64,000 nucleotides of DNA from DATHBD01 sp035296325. GTDB lineage: Bacteria > Actinomycetota > Actinomycetes > Mycobacteriales > Micromonosporaceae. The stretch's first letter is position 1. Every line of letters starts with the position of its first letter. This document shows, in pieces, positions 8,315 to 17,585 of the stretch. A program made the translations under genes and the position numbers. The stretch spans positions 1 through 64,000 of the forward strand of contig DATHBD010000059.1 of the NCBI GenBank assembly GCA_035296325.1, read 5' to 3'. A model generated the notes under the pieces. The model saw only the letters and a program-made list of their open reading frames with translations. It was not told the origin of the DNA and did not search any database.

Positions 8315-10494
8315 CACCGAATCGAGAAGTAGGGGGAATTCAGGATGAGCGCGACCAGGTACTCGAACTTCGCCCCGAGCGCCTCGTCACCGGCGGCGAG
8401 TGGGCTGGTCGCGGACCTGCCGAGGAAGGTCAGCAGCGCGGTGGCGTGCTCCGGACGCATGGTGGTGCCGAGCAGTCGCTGACACAGCGCGGTCACCAGC
8501 GCGCCGTGGGTGCGCGGCACGGTGGGCAGCAGGTACCGGACCAGCGACGCCTGCCGGGTCAGCTGGGTGGGCCACCAGCCGGTGGCGATGGTGATGTGGG
8601 CGTTCCACCGCACCAGGTACCCCGAGGTGGAGGCCCACGCGGTCGCCACGTCGGGGTACCCGTCCGGCGTCGGCCAGCCCATCGGCGCGTTCCCGGCGTC
8701 CTCCAGCAGCCACCGCAGCGCGTCCATGGCGTGGGTGCCGGTGGCGTTCTGGTCCGGTGCGTTGACCGGCTCCGGTGCGATGCCGAGGACGCGCACCGTC
8801 GCCATCATGTCCTCGTACGGGGTGCGGACCTTCATGCCCACCGAGGCGGCGAACTCGGCCGAGCCGAAGAGTGCCCGCAGCACCGGGGTGATCGCGGTGC
8901 GTTCGGTCAGGTAGACGTTTGCCAGTCGGGTGACCAGCGCGGCCGGCGGGTCGTCGGCGACGAACCGTACGCACAGCCGGTGTGCGATGCGCTGGGCCGT
9001 GGCCGGGTGCATCGCCAGGTAGTCGATCAATGCGAACGCGGCCGCCTGACCGCCCTCGGCGGTGCCGTTCGCGTGCTTGAACCCGAGGACGGTCACCGGG
9101 CCGGTGGCGTGGATCGCCGGGTTGTAGACGTACTGGCCCTTGCCGTCGAGGGTGAGCCCGGTCAGCAGCCGCGCGGCGTTCTTGACGTCCGCCTCGGTGT
9201 GGATCGTGCCGACGGTGTGCAGCTCGAGCAGCTCGCGGCCGTAGTTCTCGTTCGGGCTGAGCTTCGTGGACGATTTGTTGTCCAGGTAGTTCAGCATCGC
9301 CGGGCTGATCGCGCTCGCCTTGAGCATGTCCGCATAGCGGCCCAACGCGGTGGCGCGGATCATCCGGTCGTACACCTGCCGGTTGTCCCACACCTCGCTC
9401 GACGGGTTGGTGACGTTGAGGTGGTTGGACCAGAAGTCCACCATCACCTCGAAGAGCTGGCGTTTGCTCCAGATCGCCCGCGCGATGGCCGCGGACGCGA
9501 CCTGGAGGATGACGTCCCAGGCGCCGAACGGGAACGCGCCGGCGGCGACCTTCGCCCGGACGCCGGGGACGTCCAGGGAAATCAGCGAGAAGCGGGCGAT
9601 CAGCGCGGCGCAGGCCGAGTCGTCGATCGTCGTCGGGCGCAACTGGCGCTCCAGCCAGGCCGGCGCGCCCATCGAGCGAAGCTCCGCCATCGACTCCGGC
9701 GTCACCCCGTACGTGGCGCGACGCAGCAGGTGCAGGTTCGGATCACCGGAGCTGAACGGCACGGTGCTGGTCGCGGCGGTGGTGGCGATGCTCGGCGGGA
9801 TGGGTGGCGGCCTGGGCGGGGAGGTGGGTCGGGCGGTGGCCGGCTTGCGTGCCGCCGCTGCGGCGTTCGGCGCCGTGACGGCACCGACGGCGCCAGCCGC
9901 GCTGGCGACCGCGCCGCCGGCGACCAGCGCGAGCACCTGTCGGCGCGGTGGTGCGGAGAGCTTGTCCTGGACCGGCATGCCTGCCAGATCGGCGCCGTCG
10001 ATCACGAGGTAAGGGTGGCGACCATGATGCAACCGACGGCACCCGAACCGCACCCAGAAGCCGTCCGGGGACAGCTCCCGCCAGATCCCGTCGTCCACGC
10101 CCTCCGGCCCGGGCACGAGGAGGATTGCGTGGACCTCCCCGGAAGGCCCGGCACCCTCGGACGGTGCGTGGAGCCGGAGTTCCGGGACCGGTGCCGACTT
10201 GTCGACCCGTTCGATCAGGGGAGCGCAGGCCGGTGGGTCCGGAAGATCCCCGTCGACAGCGGCGCAGTTCGGGACGCTGAGCGGCCGGCCCTGCGCCGGG
10301 AACGGGGCCACGAACATGGCGCAGTCGGGATGGGCCGGCGCAGCCGGCCCGGACGCCAGCACCACATCGTGTCCGTGCCCTGCCAGCTGGTCGCGGAACA
10401 GCCGGACGCCATCCTCCGCGCCGTCGCCCCGGTCGCCCGGGCCGTCGGCCCGGTAGCTCGGAACGAACAGGTGGATCTTCACTCGTTCCTTCAC
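8314..10494 (-). CDS. DUF1800 protein with ~180-residue N-terminal extension
   Basis: The DUF1800 domain begins with NLHLLRRATYGVTPES and contains the conserved W..KRQLFEVMVDFWSNH, NYLDNKSSTKLSPNENYGREL and ELLELHTVG blocks. The frame stays open up to the preceding glycosyltransferase, whose stop overlaps GTG 10494 (GTGA), giving 726 residues. However, an internal ATG at 9978 is followed by a classical Tat signal (SAPPRRQVLALVAGGAVAS), so either this is a fusion with an internal export signal or translation starts at 9978 (554 residues). The N-terminal part (KIHLFVPSYRADG, AGHGHDVVLASGP) looks like a coding sequence and faintly resembles a glycosyltransferase N-terminus. It is coupled to the DUF1501 gene. 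Confidence 0.82.
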   Translation of the reverse strand: MKERVKIHLFVPSYRADGPGDRGDGAEDGVRLFRDQLAGHGHDVVLASGPAAPAHPDCAMFVAPFPAQGRPLSVPNCAAVDGDLPDPPACAPLIERVDKSAPVPELRLHAPSEGAGPSGEVHAILLVPGPEGVDDGIWRELSPDGFWVRFGCRRLHHGRHPYLVIDGADLAGMPVQDKLSAPPRRQVLALVAGGAVASAAGAVGAVTAPNAAAAARKPATARPTSPPRPPPIPPSIATTAATSTVPFSSGDPNLHLLRRATYGVTPESMAELRSMGAPAWLERQLRPTTIDDSACAALIARFSLISLDVPGVRAKVAAGAFPFGAWDVILQVASAAIARAIWSKRQLFEVMVDFWSNHLNVTNPSSEVWDNRQVYDRMIRATALGRYADMLKASAISPAMLNYLDNKSSTKLSPNENYGRELLELHTVGTIHTEADVKNAARLLTGLTLDGKGQYVYNPAIHATGPVTVLGFKHANGTAEGGQAAAFALIDYLAMHPATAQRIAHRLCVRFVADDPPAALVTRLANVYLTERTAITPVLRALFGSAEFAASVGMKVRTPYEDMMATVRVLGIAPEPVNAPDQNATGTHAMDALRWLLEDAGNAPMGWPTPDGYPDVATAWASTSGYLVRWNAHITIATGWWPTQLTRQASLVRYLLPTVPRTHGALVTALCQRLLGTTMRPEHATALLTFLGRSATSPLAAGDEALGAKFEYLVALILNSPYFSIR

Positions 10495-12800
10495 CCACCC
10501 CGCGTCGGCGGTGACGGGAGGGCGCGGAGCAGGCCCAGGTACTTCTCGACCTGGCCGGGCCACGCGTACCTCGCCACGACCTCACGTCGCCCCTCCCGGC
10601 CCATGCGGGCGGCCACGTCGGGATGCCGCAGCAACCTGGTACAGGCGGTGGCCAGTGCCAGTGGGGCGCCCGGCGGCACGAGCAGACCGGTTCTTCCATG
10701 GTCGATCACGAACGGAATGCCACCCACGTCCGAGCCGATCACCGGTTTGGCGCAGGCCATCGCCTCGATGAGGCACATGCCGAAGGACTCCGATCCGGTG
10801 ATCGAGGGCAGTACGACCACCGCGGCGGACTGGTACGCCCGGACCAGGTCGTCATCGCGGAGCGGCCCGGCGAATCGCACCCGGTGCCGCAGTCCCAGCC
10901 GGTCGACCAGTCGACGGTGCTCGGCGACGGCGTCGCCGCCACCGACCAGGACGAGTTGCGCGGCCGGGACGTCGCGGGCCACGTGGACGAACGCCTGCAG
11001 CAGCGTCGCCACGCCCTTCCATGGCGACGTGCGATCCATCCGCCCGACATACATCAGCACCGGTGCGGGGGCGGCGGCGTGGCCGCCGGGGACGTCACCT
11101 GCCGGGACGAACACGTCGACGTCCACGCCCGGTGTCACCTGCACCGAGTTGGCGCGGCCGTGTGCCAGCGAGGCGGGTGACACGGAGACGACCGTCGCCG
11201 CGCGCCGGAGGATTTCCGGCAGCACCAGCCGTTCGTACGCCCGCACGACGACATCGACGGGCTGCCGGCCCTTCGCCATCGACCCTGCGTGATACGTCAG
11301 CAGTACCGGGCGCCTGCCGGCGACCATCGTCGCCACGTCGGCCAGGTACGGCACCGGTGCGTGCGCGTTGACGATGTCGATGCGCTGGTGTCGGAAGATG
11401 CGCCGCAGCCGCCATGGCCAGAGCAGGTTGACCGGGGTGTTCGACAGCCGTACGGCGCCGCCCAGGCGGAGGGTCGGGATGCCGTCGACATGGTCGAACC
11501 GGCTCCGACGTCCGAGGTGGTTGGTGGTGATGACGATCGGTTCCAGGTCCGGTGCATCCCGGACGGCGGTCGCGATCCGGTGCGCGTACCGTTCCAGTCC
11601 GCCGATCCGCGGCGGGAAGTACGGGGCGACGATCGCCACCCGGCGCGGGGCGGCGCGCCTGGACCGGATGGCCTGCTCGAACACGCCCGCCGTCCGGGCC
11701 GCCTGGCGGGCCCACCCGTACTCGGCGTGCACCCGCACGCACCCCCGTCGACCGAGCCGCCCGGCCAGGTCCGCATCGTCCAGGACCAGGGCGAGGCGAG
11801 CGGCGAATCCGTCCACGTCACCCGGCGTGGTGAGCAGCCCGTCCACTCCGTCACGGACCAGGGCGGGCACACCGCCGACGGCGTAGGCGACGACCGGGGT
11901 CCCGCACGCCATGGCCTCCAGCAGCACCGTCGGGGCGCTGTCGTTGTGGCTCGGCAGCGCGACCACCGAGGCCCGTCGGTAGGCCGATGCCAGGGCCTCG
12001 CCTTCCAGGTGCCCGACGACGCGAACGATGTCGGCGATCCCGAGTTGGCGGCAGCGATCCTCCAGTGTGGAGTGCCGGGTGTCCACGGCGACGATGTCCA
12101 GGCCCAACCCCGGCCGGCCCCGCCGGATCATGGCAAGCGCCCGCAGCAGGTCGTCAAGCCCTTTGTGCCGCGCCGACGGCCCGAGCGCACTCACCACGAA
12201 CAGCACCCGGCCGGTGCGGGTCACCGACGGGTCCGCGCTGAACACGTCCGGGTCGATACCCGGAGCGATCACCGAGCTCTTGGCGAAGAAGTACCTGGGG
12301 AACGCCGACTGGACGAAGGCCGAGGAGCAGATCACCCGGTCCGCCCGGCGGGCCAGCCGGCGCATCAGCACCTGCTCGTACCCCCAGATCGCAGCGTCGG
12401 CCGGCCAGCGCCCCTTCTTCATCGGCCCGGTGTGGTACGTCAGCACGAACGGCAGTTCGCCGGCGACCGCCGCCGCGATGTCCGCCATTCCGGGCACCGG
12501 AGCATGTGCGTTGACGAGATCCACCGACTCCGCCGACATGATCGCCCGGAGCCGCCGTGCCCAGGTGACGCCGACCGGCGTGTTCGACACCCGGAACGAC
12601 GTCGGCAGGCGGTACAGGATGTAGTCGGCCGCCTCGGTGCGCTCCACCCCGCCACGGCCGGCAGCACCCGCGGCCGCGACCACGACCTGCCACCCGGCGT
12701 CGCGGTGCAGCCTGGTGGCGAGGTTGCGGACATAGCGTTCCAGGCCGCCACCGGCGGGCGGGAAGTACGGCGCGACGAAGAGCGCCCGGGCGGCTGTCAT
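10491..12800 (-). CDS. Tandem two-domain GT4 glycosyltransferase
   Basis: This 769-residue protein contains two complete GT-B glycosyltransferases of family GT4. Domain one starts ALFVAPYFPPAGGGLERY, with the C-terminal nucleotide-sugar motif SHNDSAPTVLLEAMACG. Domain two starts AIVAPYFPPRIGGLERYAH near residue 390, with SITGSESFGMCLIEAMACA. Both keep the E-x7-E pattern of retaining GT4 enzymes, although the first has Asp-Ser-Ala-Pro where Glu-Gly-x-Pro is usual. The two halves resemble each other, so tandem duplication and fusion is likely. ATG 12800 overlaps the flippase stop (ATGA). A role in adding consecutive sugars to the lipid-linked repeat unit on the cytoplasmic face is inferred. Confidence 0.9.
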   Translation of the reverse strand: MTAARALFVAPYFPPAGGGLERYVRNLATRLHRDAGWQVVVAAAGAAGRGGVERTEAADYILYRLPTSFRVSNTPVGVTWARRLRAIMSAESVDLVNAHAPVPGMADIAAAVAGELPFVLTYHTGPMKKGRWPADAAIWGYEQVLMRRLARRADRVICSSAFVQSAFPRYFFAKSSVIAPGIDPDVFSADPSVTRTGRVLFVVSALGPSARHKGLDDLLRALAMIRRGRPGLGLDIVAVDTRHSTLEDRCRQLGIADIVRVVGHLEGEALASAYRRASVVALPSHNDSAPTVLLEAMACGTPVVAYAVGGVPALVRDGVDGLLTTPGDVDGFAARLALVLDDADLAGRLGRRGCVRVHAEYGWARQAARTAGVFEQAIRSRRAAPRRVAIVAPYFPPRIGGLERYAHRIATAVRDAPDLEPIVITTNHLGRRSRFDHVDGIPTLRLGGAVRLSNTPVNLLWPWRLRRIFRHQRIDIVNAHAPVPYLADVATMVAGRRPVLLTYHAGSMAKGRQPVDVVVRAYERLVLPEILRRAATVVSVSPASLAHGRANSVQVTPGVDVDVFVPAGDVPGGHAAAPAPVLMYVGRMDRTSPWKGVATLLQAFVHVARDVPAAQLVLVGGGDAVAEHRRLVDRLGLRHRVRFAGPLRDDDLVRAYQSAAVVVLPSITGSESFGMCLIEAMACAKPVIGSDVGGIPFVIDHGRTGLLVPPGAPLALATACTRLLRHPDVAARMGREGRREVVARYAWPGQVEKYLGLLRALPSPPTRGG

Positions 12801-14104
12801 CGTTCCCCCACAGTGGTTCCAGCGGCCTGCCGGTTGCGGTGGGCGACCAGCGCCGTCGCGCCGATCGCGGTGGCCACCAGGTTTCCGATCAGCCAGGCAA
12901 CGGCAACCCACACCAGGCCGCGATGCGCCGTGGTCGTCGCCAACGCCACGATGACCGCCGCGTACGCCGCGTTCATCCAGATCAACGCCGCCATCTGCCC
13001 GGAGAGCTTCAGCAGGATGCTGATCCAGCAGTACGACGCCACGCCAACGGCAGCCAGCGCGAGCACCGTGAGGGTCGGCGCACCGTGCCTGCTGTACTCC
13101 TCACCGAAGAGCAGCAGCAGCCAGCGGCCGGCGACCGCCACGCCGATCGACGCCGGCACGATCGCCCAGCCGAGCACCGTCGCGGACCGACGGATGAGCC
13201 GCTTCAGATCCACGTCGTCGTAGGAGCCCTCGGCCAGCAGCGACTGGCAGACCGCGTACGCGACGGCGTTGAGCAGGTTGGCGATCTGCAGGGCGATGAA
13301 GTAGTACCCGGCCGCACCGGCCCCGAGCGTGTTGAGCACCACGAGCGGCAGCACCAGGATCGGCACCAGGTTCAGCAGGCTCGCCGTGTAGGTCGCCGCC
13401 GAGAAGCCCACCATGCTGCGCACCGGCCGCCAGTCCAGCCGTCGGCGCGGTCGGTAACCGATCACGGCCGCCATGGCGAACAGGCTGCAGCACGCCGCGA
13501 TGACGGCGGCGATGCCGGAGGCCGCGACCATCCCGAAGGCGCCGGTGCCGGCGAGCAGTACGGCGAGGAGCAGCCGGCTGCCTCCCTGCACCACGCCGTC
13601 GATGACGACGTTGTACTTGGCGGCGCGGATCGCGATGAACACCGAGTCGGTGAAGAGGTTGACCGCCGACGCAGCCGCCATCACGGCGAAGGCCACCGCC
13701 AACGGCAGCGACCGCTGCAGCCAGGCGAGTTCCGGGGCGATCCAGGGCAGGGCGTACACGAACGCGGCGGACAGCGCGAGGCCGGCGGTCGACACCACGA
13801 TCAGGCCCGCGTTGATGTCCCGGTTGCGGTCCCGCGACGAGGGCAGGAAGCGCACGATCGTGGCGTTGAACCCGAACAGACTCAGGTAGGAGATCAGCGA
13901 CGTGGCGGAGATCAGCGACGTGGCGCTGCCGATCTCGGCCGCCGAGTACATGCGGGCGTTGACGAACCAGAAGGCGAAGCCCAGGGCCGCCATCGTCGCC
14001 GTGGCGAGGAGAATGTAGAACGAGTTCCGGAGCAGTTCGTCGCGCCGCGCACGGGCCAGCCCGGCCAGTACCGTCGTCGCACCGTTGTAGGCGCCCACCG
14101 TCAT
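12797..14104 (-). CDS. Polysaccharide flippase (Wzx/MATE-like)
   Basis: This is a 435-residue integral membrane protein with about 12-14 hydrophobic helices. The N-terminal stretch LRNSFYILLATATMAALGF followed by AEIGSATSLISATSLISY is typical of oligosaccharide flippases of the MOP superfamily. It would move the lipid-linked repeat unit made by the operon's glycosyltransferases across the cytoplasmic membrane. The start ATG at 14104 lies 5 bp after the upstream stop, with GAGAGGA overlapping that stop as ribosome site. Confidence 0.88.
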   Translation of the reverse strand: MTVGAYNGATTVLAGLARARRDELLRNSFYILLATATMAALGFAFWFVNARMYSAAEIGSATSLISATSLISYLSLFGFNATIVRFLPSSRDRNRDINAGLIVVSTAGLALSAAFVYALPWIAPELAWLQRSLPLAVAFAVMAAASAVNLFTDSVFIAIRAAKYNVVIDGVVQGGSRLLLAVLLAGTGAFGMVAASGIAAVIAACCSLFAMAAVIGYRPRRRLDWRPVRSMVGFSAATYTASLLNLVPILVLPLVVLNTLGAGAAGYYFIALQIANLLNAVAYAVCQSLLAEGSYDDVDLKRLIRRSATVLGWAIVPASIGVAVAGRWLLLLFGEEYSRHGAPTLTVLALAAVGVASYCWISILLKLSGQMAALIWMNAAYAAVIVALATTTAHRGLVWVAVAWLIGNLVATAIGATALVAHRNRQAAGTTVGER

Positions 14105-14109
14105 TCCTC

Positions 14110-16473
14110 TCACCGGTAGACCTGCGCGCCCGCGCTGCAGTAGATGCGGTTCTTCGTGGCGTCCAGGAACTCCTTCGGATACCGATAGGTGATCAGGTCT
14201 CCGTCGAAGCTGAACGTGGACTCGTGCGTACGGGTGGTGCGGTAACCGAGAAAGACGAACGAGTCCCGCCGGACCAGGCCGGGAAATATGTCGTTCCAGG
14301 TGTCCACTCCGGTATAGGAGGAGATCCCGGTGAAGATGTAGCGGTCGGTCTGCACCTCGGACTGCACGCCGGGCAGCGCGCTGGGCCGGGCCGTGCGCCG
14401 CAGCCACGAGATCGCGGCGTCCTCCTCGGGGTGCAGATAGTAGATGTCGTAGTAGAGACCGTTGTTGTTCAGGTGCAGTTGCGGCGGGTATCCGCCGGTC
14501 AGTTGCGGCACCACGCCGGTGAGGGAGACGAAGAACGCGACGCACACAGCGCCCGCGGCCCGGGCCTCCCACGCCGAGTCGAACCGCGCGAATATCGTCA
14601 TGCTGCCCACCGCCAGGAACGGCGCGAACATGAAGAGCGATTGTTGGAACGAGCGCAGCACCCCATAGTCGGCCGATATGCCGGGTAGGAGCACCTGCAG
14701 CAGCACGACGAACAGGCTCGCCAGCCCCAGCGCGTAGTACTCCCGGCTCACCCGCAGCCGCCGGAAGCGGACCAGCGCCGCGGCGAGTCCAACCAGGACG
14801 AAGAGCTGCAGGAACTTGGCGGCGCTCTGACGGATCAGCCAGTTCGTGAGGTACACGTTCACCCCCACGACGTCGAGCGCCCTGCCCACCCCGGTCAGCG
14901 GCATGTTCGCCGGCTCCACCACCGGTGTGCCGTAACGGGCCAGCGACGGGTAATGGTTGGCGGGGCCGGTCTGTCGGGCGTGCTCGGCGGCCCGCTCGGC
15001 GTACGAAGCGACCCGGTCCTGCCTGCTCGGCTGCTCGGGCGCGAAGAGGCTGTACTTCACGTCGGAGGAACTCGTCGCCTGGCCCGACCCCAGCACGGTG
15101 TCCGCCGCCCGGGTGAGCGTCCGGGTCAAACCACCGGAGGTATCCGTGATGACGGTGTTCCAGAGGAACGCCGTGGACACCAGAACGGTGATGCTGAGCA
15201 GGCCCAACACCGGCGCCTGGACCGGTTTCGGCGGGATGCGGTGCTTCGGCAGATTGGCGGAACTCCGCCTGGCGTGTGCCGCGACCGCGTAGGAAACCAC
15301 CCGCTGCCCTGCCCACGCCAGGATCAGTACGGCGCAGAGCAGGTACGTGGTGGAGTAGTGCGCGAGCACCACGCCGACCGAGAGCACGGCGATCCAGGCC
15401 CGGCGCTGCCCCACGCTCATGGCGGAATGGGTGGCGAGGAGAATGATGGCGCCGACAAGAATATAGGCGATCTGCTGACGGATCAGGAACGGCATGTCGG
15501 TGAAGTAGGTCGGGAAGCCGATGAAGTAGACGCTGGCGAGTAACGCCACCGACGTGCCCGCAAACCGTCGGGTTATCTGGTAGACCATCACCGGGCAGAT
15601 CGCGAAGAGAAGCTGAAAAACGACCTTGTAGAGGTACGGGTCGGTGACCGGGATCAGCCGCTGCAGCATGGTCGGCAGGATGGTGATGCTGAGGCACGCG
15701 TGATAGGCATCCGGAAAGCGGGACATCTTCCAGTTGCCGTAGAACTGGGTCAACTCGAAGACGCGCAGTTCCCGCTGCACATCGTGTCCGGTGACGTACC
15801 AACCGCGTAGGGACGTCATCAGGAGCAGGGCCAGACCGACCAGGTAGATCGCCACGATGATGGTGCCGGGCGAGAGCGTGTGCCGACGGATGAAGAGCAG
15901 GATCAGAAACGCCGCGGCGGCGCACAGCGCGATGAGGGTCAGTCCACCGCCGGCCCCGTTGTTGAGCCGGTTGGCGCCCATGACGACCAGGAGTACGAGG
16001 ATCGCCCCCCACGCCAGAACGAGCCAGTCGACGCCGGTCAGTGGGGACAGGACGGCCCGGATGCGCGGCTGTCGCCGCTCCGGTCGCCAGAGGAGCAGCG
16101 CGAGGCACAGGGCGTCCACGGTGAGCAGCACCGGCAGCCGGCTCAACGGGCGCTCCACCCCCAGCTGGGGCAGCACGGCGTTGATCAGCAGGCCGGCGGC
16201 CATCAGGGAGACCAGGGTGGTGGCGAGGCTGTAGGAGATCCGCTCGGTGATGGCCCTGGTCCGCCAGTCCACCTTCGTGCACAACAGTTGCGTCGGCAGG
16301 ACGACGGCCAACCAGAATCCGAGAACCGGGGTGACCCAGGGGGTGTACGTGCCCGGCCCGATCGCCGCCGAGGCGAGCAGGACACAGGCGATGGTGAGCC
16401 AGGGCAGCGGGTGACGCCGGGTGGAGGGCGGTGCCATGGCGAACACGGCTGCCTCCAGGGCGGTGACCGTCAT
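14110..16473 (-). CDS. Large polytopic membrane protein, DUF2206-like (GT-C or polymerase candidate)
   Basis: The 787-residue protein has about 12-14 membrane helices in its first 620 residues and an external C-terminal domain. A loop after the first helices reads GWYVTGHDVQRELRVF, resembling the GHD/E loop of DUF2206 and GT-C-fold glycosyltransferases, where acidic residues bind the lipid-linked donor. In a locus with a flippase and several cytoplasmic glycosyltransferases but no other polymerase, this is the best candidate for the polymerising or transferring enzyme on the outer face. The family assignment rests on motif resemblance and topology. ATG 16473 overlaps the stop of the next-upstream GT4 gene (ATGA). 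Confidence 0.72.
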   Translation of the reverse strand: MTVTALEAAVFAMAPPSTRRHPLPWLTIACVLLASAAIGPGTYTPWVTPVLGFWLAVVLPTQLLCTKVDWRTRAITERISYSLATTLVSLMAAGLLINAVLPQLGVERPLSRLPVLLTVDALCLALLLWRPERRQPRIRAVLSPLTGVDWLVLAWGAILVLLVVMGANRLNNGAGGGLTLIALCAAAAFLILLFIRRHTLSPGTIIVAIYLVGLALLLMTSLRGWYVTGHDVQRELRVFELTQFYGNWKMSRFPDAYHACLSITILPTMLQRLIPVTDPYLYKVVFQLLFAICPVMVYQITRRFAGTSVALLASVYFIGFPTYFTDMPFLIRQQIAYILVGAIILLATHSAMSVGQRRAWIAVLSVGVVLAHYSTTYLLCAVLILAWAGQRVVSYAVAAHARRSSANLPKHRIPPKPVQAPVLGLLSITVLVSTAFLWNTVITDTSGGLTRTLTRAADTVLGSGQATSSSDVKYSLFAPEQPSRQDRVASYAERAAEHARQTGPANHYPSLARYGTPVVEPANMPLTGVGRALDVVGVNVYLTNWLIRQSAAKFLQLFVLVGLAAALVRFRRLRVSREYYALGLASLFVVLLQVLLPGISADYGVLRSFQQSLFMFAPFLAVGSMTIFARFDSAWEARAAGAVCVAFFVSLTGVVPQLTGGYPPQLHLNNNGLYYDIYYLHPEEDAAISWLRRTARPSALPGVQSEVQTDRYIFTGISSYTGVDTWNDIFPGLVRRDSFVFLGYRTTRTHESTFSFDGDLITYRYPKEFLDATKNRIYCSAGAQVYR

Positions 16474-17585
16474 CGCACGGCCTCGTACACCGATTGGATG
16501 TCGGGCATCAGGCCGGTCCAGGTCTTCGTCCCGCCCCGCCTGCGGCTCGCGGCGGCGAGTCGCGCCCGCAGGTCCGGATCCCGCGCCACCGTGTCCAGGC
16601 CGGCGGCGAGGGCGGCAGGGTGGCAGCCGGTGAGGAGCCCGGCGTCACCGACGAGTTCCCTGGTGCCGGGGACGTCGGTGGCGACGATCGGCAGACCCGC
16701 GGCCATGGCCTCCAGCAGCACCAGCGGCATGCCCTCCCGGTCCGAGGCGAGGACGAACACGTCAGCCCACCGGTACCAGCCGACCAGCGCCGGCCCGCGT
16801 TGCGGGCCGACCAGCCGGACGTTGCGGAGCCCGAGTCGCTCGATGAGATCGACAACGTTCGCGCGCTCCTCGCCGTCGCCGACGACGACGAGTTCGACCG
16901 GGGCGGAGACCTCGGCGATCGCGCTCAGCAGGCGGGGCAGGTTCTTCTGCGGGCTCAGGCGTCCGACGTAGAGCAACCGCACCGCCCCGCCCCGGGGATC
17001 ACGCCCGTCGGAGGGCACCACGAATTCCGGGCCCACCCCGTTCGGCACGACGACCACCCGGGACGGGGCCAACCCGTACGTCGCCACCAGGAATTCCGCC
17101 TGCTCCGGCGACAGCGCGATCACCCGGGCGGCGGCGCGCAGCGTGGCCGGCAGGATCCGTCGCTTGTAGACGGCGAAGAGTCCGCCCAGCGGACCGGACG
17201 GTTCCACGTCGAGGTGGAAGTGCGCCACAAAGGGCCGGCGGCGCAGTACGGCGGCCAGCCACACCATCTCCGGCACCAGGGCCTGTGCGACGTGCACATG
17301 CACGATCGCCGACCTCGGCAGGCGGAGCAGCCGGAAGAGCAGGCCCGGTGCGACAGGGGTGTGCGCGACCTCCACGGCGCGGTGCCGGCGGATGCGCAGC
17401 GAGCCCGATCGCTCGCGTCCGGGTGCGCGGTCGGCGCCGCGACCGGCGCCGCAGTCGGTGGTGAGCACCTCCACCGGACCGCGCTCCGCCAAGGCCTCGG
17501 CGAGGGCGCGGGCGACATTTTCCATGCCGCCGAGGTGCGGCGGGTAGTACGGAACGACCTGCACCACGAGGCGGTCACCGGGCAT
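16470..17585 (-). CDS. GT4 glycosyltransferase
   Basis: From ATG 17585 this is a 371-residue retaining GT-B enzyme. The donor-binding part includes LYVGRLSPQKNLPRLL, ASDREGMPLVLLEAMAAG (E-x7-E) and TDVPGTRELVGDAG. The N-terminus VVQVVPYYPPHLGGMENVA is the acceptor-domain glycine loop. Its start lies inside the 3' end of the deacetylase gene (11-nt overlap), so the two are co-translated. The sugar and acceptor cannot be read from the sequence. Confidence 0.9.
   Translation of the reverse strand: MPGDRLVVQVVPYYPPHLGGMENVARALAEALAERGPVEVLTTDCGAGRGADRAPGRERSGSLRIRRHRAVEVAHTPVAPGLLFRLLRLPRSAIVHVHVAQALVPEMVWLAAVLRRRPFVAHFHLDVEPSGPLGGLFAVYKRRILPATLRAAARVIALSPEQAEFLVATYGLAPSRVVVVPNGVGPEFVVPSDGRDPRGGAVRLLYVGRLSPQKNLPRLLSAIAEVSAPVELVVVGDGEERANVVDLIERLGLRNVRLVGPQRGPALVGWYRWADVFVLASDREGMPLVLLEAMAAGLPIVATDVPGTRELVGDAGLLTGCHPAALAAGLDTVARDPDLRARLAAASRRRGGTKTWTGLMPDIQSVYEAVR

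Noticed and set aside
7906..11292. Very long plus-strand open frame (over 1100 codons) opposite the DUF1501/DUF1800/GT genes
   Set aside because: It is antisense to clear genes with known motifs; high GC leaves the opposite strand free of stops. Its composition (Arg/Gly/Pro/Gln-rich) has no domain.
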